A stretch of DNA of 10,856 nt from an uncultured Slackia sp. (GCA_900553655.1 USEQ01000014.1:1-10856), one strand, 5' to 3'. Positions 1 through 6,713 are shown, counted from the stretch's first letter. Program-made: numbers and translations. The notes: a model not told the origin generated them from the letters alone.

Positions 1-416
1 ATTTCGCCGGTGTTGTTCTTGTCGTAATACGAAAAGCTGAGGCGCTGGTACTGGTCAAACAAGTCGGCGCGCATGTCGGCCTCCATACGTGCGCCCATGA
101 CGTGGCCCCAGCGGGCGATGAACCATTGGCAGCCCGTGCGCAGCAGATAGAGGGCGATCATGCCGACGCAGATGAGACCGAGCGCGCCCATGACTACGGG
201 CGCCGGCTGCAGGAAGAAATCGCGCGTGAAGAAGTTGAGCAGCTGGGGAAACGCCAGGTCGATGCAGGCGAGCAAGGTGGCGCACACCAAATCGAACCAG
301 AAGAGGAACTTGTACTTGCTGTAATAGCCTATGAACTTCTTGAACACCTGGGCGCCAGAGATAGAAGGCGTATGAGATGCGGCGGTGCTTTGGGCGGGAG
401 AGGTCGATGGGGACAC
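1..416 (-). CDS. ABC exporter, transmembrane N-terminal part (partial, runs off left edge)
   Basis: This is the first 138 codons of an ABC transporter that joins a membrane domain to an ATPase domain (MsbA/multidrug type). It would export a substrate across the cytoplasmic membrane as a dimer; the substrate is unknown. I chose the GTG at 416 because AAAGGA at 427-422 sits 5 bases upstream and the frame is closed by a TAG at 479-477 with no ATG between. After a Ser/Thr-rich cytoplasmic stretch (residues 1-22) come membrane segment 1 (about 38-63, containing DLAFPQLL) and membrane segment 2 (about 73-93). The segment ending FSYYDKNNTGEI (residues 128-139) matches the conserved 'FFD...TGE' turn that precedes segment 3 of this family. 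The Walker motifs lie outside the window. Such exporters often come as adjacent heterodimer pairs, so a partner may lie further left. The family is clear; the function is not. Confidence 0.85.
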   Translation of the reverse strand, partial: MSPSTSPAQSTAASHTPSISGAQVFKKFIGYYSKYKFLFWFDLVCATLLACIDLAFPQLLNFFTRDFFLQPAPVVMGALGLICVGMIALYLLRTGCQWFIARWGHVMGARMEADMRADLFDQYQRLSFSYYDKNNTGE

Positions 417-757
417 GGATATCCTTTCGTTGCGCGAGGCAAGCGAGCGCGGTTCGTATGATTTGGAAAACGCGGTCTATGGTAGTACCAATGGCTTGTG
501 CCGACGAGTGGTGGGTGCAAGAGAGCAGGGAATCTGCAAGTGCGACGTATGCGGGGCGAAGTTGCATTTTGCGGGAAAGCCTTCAGCGGAACGGCGGAAG
601 GTGCCGTTGTTTGGGGCTTTTCATTCAGGATCAATATTATTGCCGACCTGCATCCATCTGTAACAGAGCTGACACACGGCATCGCTACCATGCACGACAA
701 ACAAACGCCGCCGCTTATCGAAAGCCTGCGACGCTCGCCGACCAGAAGGGGTGCATC
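417..757. other. Divergent intergenic spacer between the ABC exporter and the dehydrogenase
   Basis: These 341 bases hold no convincing gene. Open frames that cross it are either extensions of the flanking genes or have unlikely composition. It should contain both divergent promoters. For the rightward gene I see one candidate (611-640). For the leftward gene I see none I trust. An imperfect hairpin (CCTTCAGC at 580-587 with GCGGAAGG at 594-601, one mismatch, 6-base loop) lies between them and has no clear T tract on either strand, so I do not call it a terminator. Confidence 0.6.
611..640 (+). promoter_or_regulatory. Candidate sigma-A promoter for the dehydrogenase gene
   Basis: TTGGGG (611-616) and TATTAT (635-640) are separated by 18 bases. 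The -10 box matches five of six consensus bases and the -35 box three of six. Transcription would begin near 647 and leave a leader of about 110 bases before the ATG at 758. This is the best candidate I can find in the spacer, but it is weak. Confidence 0.35.
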
Positions 758-1711
758 ATGATCAAGCCGCGAACCGTAGGCATTGTGGGTATGGGACATG
801 TGGGTGCTCATGTGGCTAACAGCCTGTTGCTGCAGGGGTTGGCGGACGAGCTTTATCTGTGCGATATCGATTTTGTCAAATCCGCGTCCGAGACGCAGGA
901 TTTGCGTGATTCGCTCATATTCTGTCCGTACAACGCCAAAATCGTCGATTGCCAGGACCGCTATGAGGGGCTTGCGGGCTGCGACGTCATCGTCAATGTC
1001 GCAGGCAAGGTGTCGCTGGCCGCCGGTAATCGAGACGGCGAGCTTTTCTTCGCCACGGATACCTGCCGCACCTTCGCCAACCGCATCGTCGACGCGGGCT
1101 TCGACGGCATTTGGGTTTCCGTCTCCAATCCCTGCGATGTGGTCTGCACAGAGCTCTGGCACCTTACCGGATACGATCCTTCCCGCATTATCGGCTCGGG
1201 TACCGGCTTGGATTCCGCGCGCTTGCGCTCTCAAATTTCGATCGCCTGCAATCTTGACCCCAAGTCAATCAACGCCTACATGATCGGCGAGCACGGGGCG
1301 TCCATGCTCGCTGCCTGGAAGTCCGCTTCAATTTCCGGCAAACCTTTGTCACAGCTGGCGGACGAGGATCCCGATCGTTTCGCCTTCGATCTGGCCGACA
1401 TAGAGGATAAGGCCCGTCAGGGCGGCTACGTTGCCTACGCTGGCAAGCAGTGCACCGAATATGCCGTGGCCAACGCCGCTGTGCGCGTGGTTGCTGCGGT
1501 GCTGCATGACGAGCATGCCGTGATGGGCGCATCCACTCTCCTGACGGGCCAATACGGTGAAGAGGGGATTTTCACCTCGTTGCCCTGCATCATTGGGCGC
1601 AACGGAGTCGAGCGCGTCATGGAGCTCGAACTCTCCCAGGGCGAGCTTGAGGCGTTTCATGCCAGTTGCCAGCATATTCGCGATAACATCAGCCGTCTTG
1701 CCTGGTGGTAG
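758..1711 (+). CDS. L-lactate/2-hydroxycarboxylate dehydrogenase, NAD-dependent
   Basis: The gene encodes a 317-residue cytoplasmic enzyme of the lactate/malate dehydrogenase family, which interconverts a 2-oxoacid and an L-2-hydroxyacid with NAD(H). The Rossmann nucleotide loop is GMGHVG (11-16), with an acidic residue (D36) closing the second strand. Residues equivalent to the catalytic set are present: R92 (R109 in dogfish numbering), D152 and R155 in LDSAR (D168, R171), and H179 in GEHG (H195). SNPCD (123-127) is the usual SNPVD. The substrate-specificity loop (82-92) carries neither the Gln typical of lactate nor the Arg typical of malate dehydrogenase; Ser86 falls at that place. GKVSL and the 'AGFDG' stretch recall L-2-hydroxyisocaproate dehydrogenase. 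The ATG at 758 is preceded by AGAAGGGG (744-751) at 6 bases. The frame is open back to 377, but that part is not protein-like. The exact substrate is uncertain. Confidence 0.87.
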   Translation: MIKPRTVGIVGMGHVGAHVANSLLLQGLADELYLCDIDFVKSASETQDLRDSLIFCPYNAKIVDCQDRYEGLAGCDVIVNVAGKVSLAAGNRDGELFFATDTCRTFANRIVDAGFDGIWVSVSNPCDVVCTELWHLTGYDPSRIIGSGTGLDSARLRSQISIACNLDPKSINAYMIGEHGASMLAAWKSASISGKPLSQLADEDPDRFAFDLADIEDKARQGGYVAYAGKQCTEYAVANAAVRVVAAVLHDEHAVMGASTLLTGQYGEEGIFTSLPCIIGRNGVERVMELELSQGELEAFHASCQHIRDNISRLAWW

Positions 1712-1746
1712 GTCGAGGCAAGACGTACGGGGCGGCTCTTCTTTTT
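1691..1746 (+). terminator. Possible terminator of the dehydrogenase gene, overlapping its stop codon
   Basis: CGTCTTGCC (1694-1702) pairs perfectly with GGCAAGACG (1717-1725), and the TAG stop at 1709-1711 lies in the loop. Outer bases AGCC (1691-1694) can instead pair with GGCT (1734-1737) across a bulge, which would put the T-rich CTTCTTTTTG (1738-1747) directly after the stem. The geometry is not classical, because the perfect stem alone ends about 12 bases before the T tract, so it could be a stability element rather than a terminator. Confidence 0.4.
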
Positions 1747-1825
1747 GCGCGAATAAGGGCGTTCCAGCCTAGCTTCCGTGTCTCTGGAATGGAAAAATGT
1801 ACGAAAACACGGTCAATCACTCGAG

Positions 1826-1973
1826 TTTTGCACGAAATGTATCAAGGCGACTGCATCGGAGCCCTGCGTAGGTCCGAAAGACTTTAATTTAATCAACAGA
1901 ACGCTGCTTTATGTTGATTATTGTCGCCTTGTTCGACTCGCATGAATTGACCAATGATACATTTCGTGCAAAA
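1826..1973. repeat. 148-base element with 19-base perfect inverted repeats and nested inner repeats
   Basis: TTTTGCACGAAATGTATCA at 1826-1844 recurs exactly as its reverse complement at 1955-1973. Inside, CAAGGCGAC (1843-1851) recurs inverted at 1923-1931. At the centre TAATCAACA (1890-1898) pairs with TGTTGATTA (1912-1920) around a 13-base loop. All three pairs share one centre region, so a transcript could fold into one long interrupted hairpin. No open frame fits inside. The bases just outside (ACTCGAG left, ACTGAG right) are similar but not an exact target duplication. It could be a small non-autonomous mobile element, a structured small RNA, or two oppositely facing binding sites for a regulator. 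I cannot decide among these. Confidence 0.8.
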
Positions 1974-2120
1974 ACTGAGTTTGTAAGAGCGAATCCGTGC
2001 ACTATAGGCACGCATGCTTCGTCAATATATCGGATACCGCCTTTGGACCTGGGTGGATTCGAGGGGCGAAGGTGTTCTGGCAACGGTCTGTGAATCAAAT
2101 CACGGGAATATATCTTGATA

Positions 2121-2161
2121 AGTAAAAAGTTGGGCGGAAACCCTTTAGGATTTCCGCCCAA
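2121..2161 (-). terminator. Rho-independent terminator (distal of two) for the aminopeptidase gene
   Basis: TTGGGCGGAAA (2130-2140) and TTTCCGCCCAA (2151-2161) form a perfect 11-base-pair stem around a 10-base loop that can close two further C-G pairs. Read on the minus strand it is followed by CTTTTTACTT. On the plus strand no T tract follows, so it serves leftward transcription. Confidence 0.8.
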
Positions 2162-2190
2162 TTCGGCTTATGGGATGGAAGTCGCGGATG

Positions 2191-2229
2191 AAAAACGGGA
2201 CGGAACCCTGCGATGGACTCCATCCCGTT
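2191..2229 (-). terminator. Rho-independent terminator (proximal of two) for the aminopeptidase gene
   Basis: On the minus strand AACGGGATGGA (2229-2219) pairs with TCCGTCCCGTT (2204-2194) with a single T-G wobble, around a 14-base loop. Three further T residues follow, making a run of five with the end of the stem. The wobble pairs only in minus-strand RNA (it is C against A in plus-strand RNA), which supports leftward use. It starts about 50 bases after the stop codon. Confidence 0.7.
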
Positions 2230-2281
2230 CGGCTTCGTCGGTCCGCTCGTTTACGAATGCGCTATCGAACGCCACCAGGCG

Positions 2282-3715
2282 CTACGCCCACTTCAAAAAT
2301 GCGCGGTAGGCCTTGAGCGTCTCGTAGAGGTCGGCCTTGTCGATGACCTCCCACGGAGCGTGCATGTTGAGCACGGCCACGCCGCAGTCGATGACGTCCA
2401 TGCCATATTTCGCCAGGATGTAGGCGATGGTGCCGCCGCCTCCAATATCGACCTTGCCCAGTTCAGCTGTCTGAAATGCGGCATCACCCTTCTCCATGAT
2501 GGCACGAATGCGGGCCATGTATTCGGCATTGGCATCGTTGGATCCGCTTTTGCCGCGGCTGCCGGTGAACTTGTTGAACACCACACCGCGACCGAGATAC
2601 GCTGCGTTCTTCGCCTCGAACGCGCTTGCGTAGGACGGATCGAAGCCTGCAGACACGTCGCTGGAAAGCATGCTGGAGTTTGCCAGGCAGCGGCGCAGCG
2701 GCAGATCGCCTGCCTGTCCTGCAAGGTCCATGATTTCGGCGATGGTGTTCTCGAAGAACATGGAGGTCATACCCGTGGCGCCGACACTGCCAATCTCCTC
2801 TTTGTCAACGAGGATGCACACGCCCGTCTTCTCCAGGTCGCTTGCTTCGAGCTGGGCGATCAGGCTGGGGTAGGCGCATACGCGGTCGTCGTGGCCGTAG
2901 CCGATTACCATGGATTTGTCGAAGCCGCAGTCGCGTGCGGTGCCTGCGGGAACCACTTCGAGTTCGCTCGAGAGGAAGTCAGCCTCCGTCATATCGTATT
3001 TTTCGGCGAGGATGGACAGCAGCAGCGCCTTGACGGGTTCTTTTTCCGCCAGCTTATCCAGCTCGTCGGCTTGGGCGCCGGCTGCCCTTTGATGCGCGTC
3101 GGCGGCTTTTGCTGGCCGGCTCCCAACGAGGATATCGAGGTTTTCGCCTTCGACCACTTCGGCCGCCTTTTTCTGCAGTTGGTCTTGAGCGAGGTGCACC
3201 AGCAAATCGGTGACGCAGAACACGGGGTCGCCTTCGTCTTCGCCCATGTTCACCTCGACGACGCTGCCGTCTTTCTTGGCGATCACGCCATGGATGGCCA
3301 AGGGAAGCGTGACCCATTGGTATTTCTTGATGCCGCCGTAATAATGCGTGTCAAGCAGCGCGAATCCGCCCGCTTCATACAGCGGGTTCTGCTTGATGTC
3401 CAGGCGGGGGCTGTCAATGTGGGCGCCGAGGATATTGAGGCCTTCCTCCATGGGGCGGCGGCCGATCTGCGCCAGGATGACCGACTTGCCGAAGCAGTCG
3501 GCGTACACTTTATCGCCCGCTTTGAGTACGGTGCCTGCCGCTCGAGCTTCGTCGATGGAGATATAGCCTGCCGCGCGAGCCATGGACACGGCCGTGGCTG
3601 CGCATTCGCGTTCGGTCTTGTTTTCGGTGATGAACGTCTTGTAATCGGCGGCGAAGGCCTCGACTTTCGCAAGGTCGGCTTCGTCGTAGGAAAGCCACGC
3701 GTTTCTATGTTCCAT
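2282..3715 (-). CDS. M18 family aminopeptidase (aspartyl aminopeptidase type)
   Basis: The gene encodes a 477-residue cytoplasmic zinc exopeptidase that removes N-terminal residues, usually acidic ones, from peptides. The length is normal for the bacterial aminopeptidase I branch. Putative metal ligands and catalytic residues are in place: H99 in GAHIDSPR, the aspartates of GHDDR (275-278), E306-E307 in DKEEIGS, D353 in SSDVS and H452 in NMHAPWE. The glycine-rich KFTGSRGKSGSNDANAEY (382-399) and GGGGT (425-429) segments are family hallmarks. I chose the ATG at 3715 because MEHRNAWLSY resembles the usual N-terminus; its ribosome site (GAGAAAGAAG) is weak. The frame stays open upstream to 5587 through the antisense of guaB, but that extension is not real. 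The gene diverges from guaB and has two terminators after it. A TGGTACCAT extended -10-like sequence at 3802-3795 (minus) may be its promoter, with low confidence. Confidence 0.95.
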   Translation of the reverse strand: MEHRNAWLSYDEADLAKVEAFAADYKTFITENKTERECAATAVSMARAAGYISIDEARAAGTVLKAGDKVYADCFGKSVILAQIGRRPMEEGLNILGAHIDSPRLDIKQNPLYEAGGFALLDTHYYGGIKKYQWVTLPLAIHGVIAKKDGSVVEVNMGEDEGDPVFCVTDLLVHLAQDQLQKKAAEVVEGENLDILVGSRPAKAADAHQRAAGAQADELDKLAEKEPVKALLLSILAEKYDMTEADFLSSELEVVPAGTARDCGFDKSMVIGYGHDDRVCAYPSLIAQLEASDLEKTGVCILVDKEEIGSVGATGMTSMFFENTIAEIMDLAGQAGDLPLRRCLANSSMLSSDVSAGFDPSYASAFEAKNAAYLGRGVVFNKFTGSRGKSGSNDANAEYMARIRAIMEKGDAAFQTAELGKVDIGGGGTIAYILAKYGMDVIDCGVAVLNMHAPWEVIDKADLYETLKAYRAFLKWA

Positions 3716-3854
3716 GATGCTTCTTTCTCTCGGCTCGATCCGGGCGCGCCCTTGCGGCGTGCGGTTGCGCTCGGACGTGATTGCTGATGCGGGCATGGTA
3801 CCACGCGGGGGTGGAGGCATTGTGCAAGGTGTTTTTGGTGCAATTTTCGTGAAG

Positions 3855-3866
3855 CAAGGCGACTGC
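3855..3866 (+). repeat. Second copy of the 12-mer CAAGGCGACTGC, upstream of guaB
   Basis: The same 12 bases occur at 1843-1854 inside the inverted-repeat element. Here they lie 25 bases before the -35 box of the guaB promoter and are flanked by AAGCA/TGCTT (3852-3856, 3864-3868), giving a short dyad. Both copies follow a T-run and a GAA (TTTTGCACGAA and TTTTCGTGAA). This could be a regulator site or a remnant of the same dispersed repeat. Confidence 0.45.
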
Positions 3867-3891
3867 TTGACGCTATTTTTGCCAAGGGATC

Positions 3892-3920
3892 GTTTCAAAT
3901 GCGTTTCTGAAGCATATAAT
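3892..3920 (+). promoter_or_regulatory. Promoter of guaB
   Basis: A perfect TATAAT at 3915-3920 has GTTTCA (3892-3897) 17 bases upstream; TTTCAA at 16 bases is an equal alternative. Transcription would start near 3927, giving a leader of about 38 bases with no room for a riboswitch. The ribosome site AGGAG (3953-3957) is 7 bases from the ATG at 3965. Confidence 0.65.
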
Positions 3921-3964
3921 GTTCCGTTATAACGTTTCAGCCTCGAAGATGAAGGAGAAGCCAT

Positions 3965-5482
3965 ATGGCGTTCTATTATGAGGAGCCCTCGCGCACCTTT
4001 AACGAGTACCTGCTGGTTCCTGGTCACACGCCCGCCAGCTGCATTCCGACGAAGGTCAGCCTGAAAACGCCGTTGGTTCGTTACCGCAAAGGCGAGGAGG
4101 AATGCCCCCTTTCGCTGAACATCCCCATGGTTTCCGCCATCATGGCCGCCGTCTCCGACGATCGCATGGCCGTGGCGCTTGCAACCGAGGGCGGTCTGTC
4201 TTTCATCTACGGCAACCAGACCATCGAAGACCAGGCTGCCATGGTCTCCCGCGTGAAGCAGCATAAGGCGGGATTCGTTGTAAGTGACGCGACCCTCTCC
4301 CCGGATATGACGCTTGACCAGGTGCTCGAGCTCAAGGAGGCAACGGGCCACTCCACCATGCCCGTTACCGACGACGGCGAGCCCCACGGCAAGCTGCTCG
4401 GCGTGGTGACTGAGCGCGACTACCGTCTGTCCCGCATGTCTCTGGACGCCAAGGTCGTCGATTTCATGACCCCGCGTGAAAAGCTCATCGTCGCTCCTGC
4501 GGAAACCTCTCTCAAGGAAGCGAATGACATCATCTGGGAGCACAAGCTCAACAGCCTCCCTCTCGTTGATGCCGAAGACCGTCTTGTCTATATGACCTTC
4601 CGCAAAGACTATGATTCTCACAAAGACAATCCGCTCGAGATGCTCGATGCCGAAAAGCGCTATATCGTGGGCGCCGGCATCAACTCCCGCGACTATGCCG
4701 AGCGCGTTCCCGCCCTGGTCGAGGCCGGTGCAGACGTGCTGTGCATCGACTCCTCCGAAGGCTTCTCCGACTGGCAGAAGATGACCATCGAATGGGTGCG
4801 TGAGCACTACGGCAACGATGTCAAGATCGGTGCCGGCAATGTGGTCGACCGTGAAGGCTTCCGCTTCCTGGCAGAGGCCGGAGCAGACTTCGTCAAGGTG
4901 GGTATCGGCGGCGGTTCCATCTGCATCACCCGCGAAACCAAGGGTATCGGCCGCGGCCAGGCAACCGCTACCATCGAAGTTGCCAAAGCGCGTGACGAGT
5001 ATTTCGAGGAAACCGGCATTTACGTGCCCATCTGCTCTGACGGCGGCATCGTCTACGACCATCACATCTCTTTGGCGTTGGCCATGGGCTCCGACTTCGT
5101 CATGCTGGGCCGCTACTTCGCTCGCTTCGACGAAAGCCCCTCGAACAAGGTCGTCGTCAACGGCACCTACATGAAGGAATATTGGGGCGAGGGTTCTGCC
5201 CGTGCCCGCAACTGGGGCCGTTATGACCTGGGTGGCAAGAAGTCCCTTTCTTTCGAGGAGGGCGTCGACTCTTACGTTCCCTATGCAGGCAGCCTGAAGG
5301 ACAATATCGCCGTTACGCTGCTTAAGATTCGCTCCACCATGTGCAACTGCGGCGCTCTTACCATTCCCGAGTTCCGCGACAAGGCGAAGCTTACGGTTGT
5401 TTCTTCGACGTCCATCGTCGAAGGCGGCGCTCACGACGTCCTCCTGAAGGACAAGACTCCCTACGTGAGCAAGGTGCGCTAA
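3965..5482 (+). CDS. guaB: Inosine-5'-monophosphate dehydrogenase (Tritrichomonas-like type)
   Basis: The gene encodes a 505-residue cytoplasmic enzyme that oxidises IMP to XMP with NAD, the committed step to GMP. It is a TIM barrel interrupted by a CBS-domain pair at about residues 105-225 ([20 protein letters not shown] in the first, [13 protein letters not shown] in the second). The catalytic cysteine is C320 in [11 protein letters not shown], the mobile flap carries the R419-Y420 pair in ARNWGRYD, and D262 sits in LCIDSSEGF. Its closest remembered relative is the protozoan Tritrichomonas foetus enzyme (503 residues, C319, R418, Y419), with long near-identical stretches such as [14 protein letters not shown] and MKEYWGEGS. 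That is expected if the protist gene came from bacteria, as has been proposed. The ATG at 3965 has a strong ribosome site (AAGGAGAA). No terminator separates it from the next gene 34 bases on. Confidence 0.96.
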   Translation: MAFYYEEPSRTFNEYLLVPGHTPASCIPTKVSLKTPLVRYRKGEEECPLSLNIPMVSAIMAAVSDDRMAVALATEGGLSFIYGNQTIEDQAAMVSRVKQHKAGFVVSDATLSPDMTLDQVLELKEATGHSTMPVTDDGEPHGKLLGVVTERDYRLSRMSLDAKVVDFMTPREKLIVAPAETSLKEANDIIWEHKLNSLPLVDAEDRLVYMTFRKDYDSHKDNPLEMLDAEKRYIVGAGINSRDYAERVPALVEAGADVLCIDSSEGFSDWQKMTIEWVREHYGNDVKIGAGNVVDREGFRFLAEAGADFVKVGIGGGSICITRETKGIGRGQATATIEVAKARDEYFEETGIYVPICSDGGIVYDHHISLALAMGSDFVMLGRYFARFDESPSNKVVVNGTYMKEYWGEGSARARNWGRYDLGGKKSLSFEEGVDSYVPYAGSLKDNIAVTLLKIRSTMCNCGALTIPEFRDKAKLTVVSSTSIVEGGAHDVLLKDKTPYVSKVR

Positions 5483-5516
5483 GCGCCAATTCTGTCCACC
5501 GAGGAAAGTAGTTCTC

Positions 5517-6653
5517 ATCAGGTACGTAAAGAACATATCCGCGTTGCTGCTGGCCGGTGTGCTGGCAGCAACGCCTTTCATACCCATGACCCCTTCCGAG
5601 GCGTGGGCGGATGATGTTTCCGATGCTCAGGCTACGCTCGAGCAGGCGGAAGAGCGTCTGACCCAGATCAGCCAGGAGCATGCGAAGCTGCAAGAGGAGG
5701 CCGAAGGCCTGCAGACTCAGATCGATGCTGCTATTGAAGGGGTTATGGACGCTCAGTCTGAGGTTCAAGAGGGCCGAGAGCATCTCGGCGAAATGCTCTC
5801 TCGCGAGTACAAGACGGGCGGCATCGGTTTGCTTACGGTCTTGTTCGAATCCGAGAACCTTAACGAGCTCGTCAACAATCTCCATTATCTCGATGCCGTC
5901 CAGCAGGCACAGGCAGACGAAATAGAGCTGCAGCGTCAGCGCCCGGAAGCGTTCAATACCGCCCTTGACGATTTGAACACCAAGAAAGACGAGCAGATGA
6001 AGAAAATCTCCGAGGCGGAGCAAAAAACCGCCGAGGCTGCTCAGGTTGTGTCCAACGCCGAAACGAAGCTTGCCGATGCGAAAGACGCCGCTGCTGAAGC
6101 CGAGCGTCTTGCCGAGCTCAAGGCGCAAGCTGAAGCTTTGGCGAAGGAGCAGGAGGAAAAGCAAGCTGCTGTCGAAACGCCCGCCGAGCCCGAGCCTGAG
6201 ACGCCTTCGCAGCCTGAAAGCACCGACAATAACGGCGCAGGCTCGAATACGGACAATGCTGGCTCGAATGTAGGCAATTCGGGCGGGTCTTCTTCAGGCG
6301 GAAACGCTGGCGGATCCTCCGATTCGCAGACCGGCTGGAAGACGGGTTCTGCCTCGGCGTATGGCTCGGAAAGCGATGGCACGCTTGGCGGCAGGACTGC
6401 TACGGGCGCCATTGTGACCGAGAGCTCGATGGGCGTTGCCGTCCCTCTTTCATGGTCAAATGCCCGTTCGTACTTGGGCAGGCAGGTTGAAATCAGCTAT
6501 GGCGGCATGACCGTAATCGCCACGGTCAACGACCTTGGGGGCATGGGCGGCGGATCTCGCTCTCTCGATTTGCAACCAGGTGTATGGCGCGCGTTCGGCG
6601 CAAGCTCGTGCTTCGATTGGGGCGTGCGTACGGTGAGCTACCGCTTCCTGTAG
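5517..6653 (+). CDS. Secreted coiled-coil protein with C-terminal double-psi beta-barrel (3D/RlpA-like) domain
   Basis: The predicted 378-residue protein is exported and probably acts on or near peptidoglycan. A signal peptide (residues 1-31) has basic residues R2 and K5, a hydrophobic core and an AWA cleavage site before DD. Residues about 35-215 form a coiled coil; SREYKTGGIGLLTVLFES with NLHYLDAV recalls the PcsB/CwlO N-terminal coil. A Pro/Glu then Gly/Ser/Asn-rich linker follows (about 216-275). The last 100 residues resemble RlpA/3D barrels: GSASAYG, GRTATGA, and VNDLGG with the conserved Asp at 339, then SLDLQPG. The start is unusual. The signal peptide needs codons back to about 5517, where the codon is ATC with AGGA at 5502-5505; the first conventional start, TTG at 5544, loses the basic end of the signal. 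It probably shares a transcript with guaB. The enzymatic activity is unproven. Confidence 0.8.
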   Translation: MRYVKNISALLLAGVLAATPFIPMTPSEAWADDVSDAQATLEQAEERLTQISQEHAKLQEEAEGLQTQIDAAIEGVMDAQSEVQEGREHLGEMLSREYKTGGIGLLTVLFESENLNELVNNLHYLDAVQQAQADEIELQRQRPEAFNTALDDLNTKKDEQMKKISEAEQKTAEAAQVVSNAETKLADAKDAAAEAERLAELKAQAEALAKEQEEKQAAVETPAEPEPETPSQPESTDNNGAGSNTDNAGSNVGNSGGSSSGGNAGGSSDSQTGWKTGSASAYGSESDGTLGGRTATGAIVTESSMGVAVPLSWSNARSYLGRQVEISYGGMTVIATVNDLGGMGGGSRSLDLQPGVWRAFGASSCFDWGVRTVSYRFL

Positions 6654-6678
6654 GCTGTTGTTGTAACTGTTTGATTCG

Positions 6679-6713
6679 AAAACGCTTGGACACTGTGCTC
6701 CAGGCGTTTTTTT
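6679..6713 (+). terminator. Strong Rho-independent terminator after the guaB two-gene unit
   Basis: AACGCTTGGA (6681-6690) pairs with TCCAGGCGTT (6699-6708) through ten pairs including one T-G wobble, around an 8-base loop. Two more A-T pairs extend the base, and the T run continues to 6713. It begins 26 bases after the stop codon. Confidence 0.92.

Larger units (their letters stand above)
1747..2281. other. Gene-free stretch between two convergent genes
   Basis: No credible coding frame fills this stretch. It is more AT-rich than the genes around it. From left to right it holds an unremarkable 80 bases, the inverted-repeat element (1826-1973), and a segment with a small dyad (CGTGC at 1996-2000 with GCACG at 2008-2012) followed by a GCATGC palindrome at 2012-2017. 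Two leftward terminators of the aminopeptidase gene close it. Convergent genes need only about 100 bases of terminators, so about 350 bases here have no assigned purpose. Confidence 0.65.

Noticed and set aside
55..567. Minus-strand 170-codon frame over the left end
   Set aside because: The ABC exporter frame in the same place gives clear membrane segments and the family turn motif; this other frame does not.
377..757. An N-terminal extension of the dehydrogenase by 127 codons
   Set aside because: Its composition is Arg/Cys-rich and unlike protein. The family starts at the Rossmann strand, and the ATG at 758 has a good ribosome site.
1826..1973. Calling the inverted-repeat element an insertion sequence or MITE outright
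   Set aside because: There is no transposase, only an imperfect flanking duplication, and no second full copy in the window, so I left it as an unassigned repeat.
2213..3787. A 524-codon plus-strand frame antisense to the aminopeptidase
   Set aside because: It is the mirror of a clear M18 gene and its start lies inside that gene's terminator; a codon-bias shadow.
5476..5486. Palindrome GCGCTAAGCGC at the guaB stop as a terminator
   Set aside because: It has a one-base centre, which cannot form a loop, and no T tract follows.
3716..5587. A very long minus-strand open frame continuing the aminopeptidase upstream across all of guaB (over 1100 codons in total)
   Set aside because: The extra part is the exact antisense of guaB, has no protein-like family features, and the aminopeptidase has a normal N-terminus at 3715. 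GC-rich codon use makes such antisense frames stop-free.
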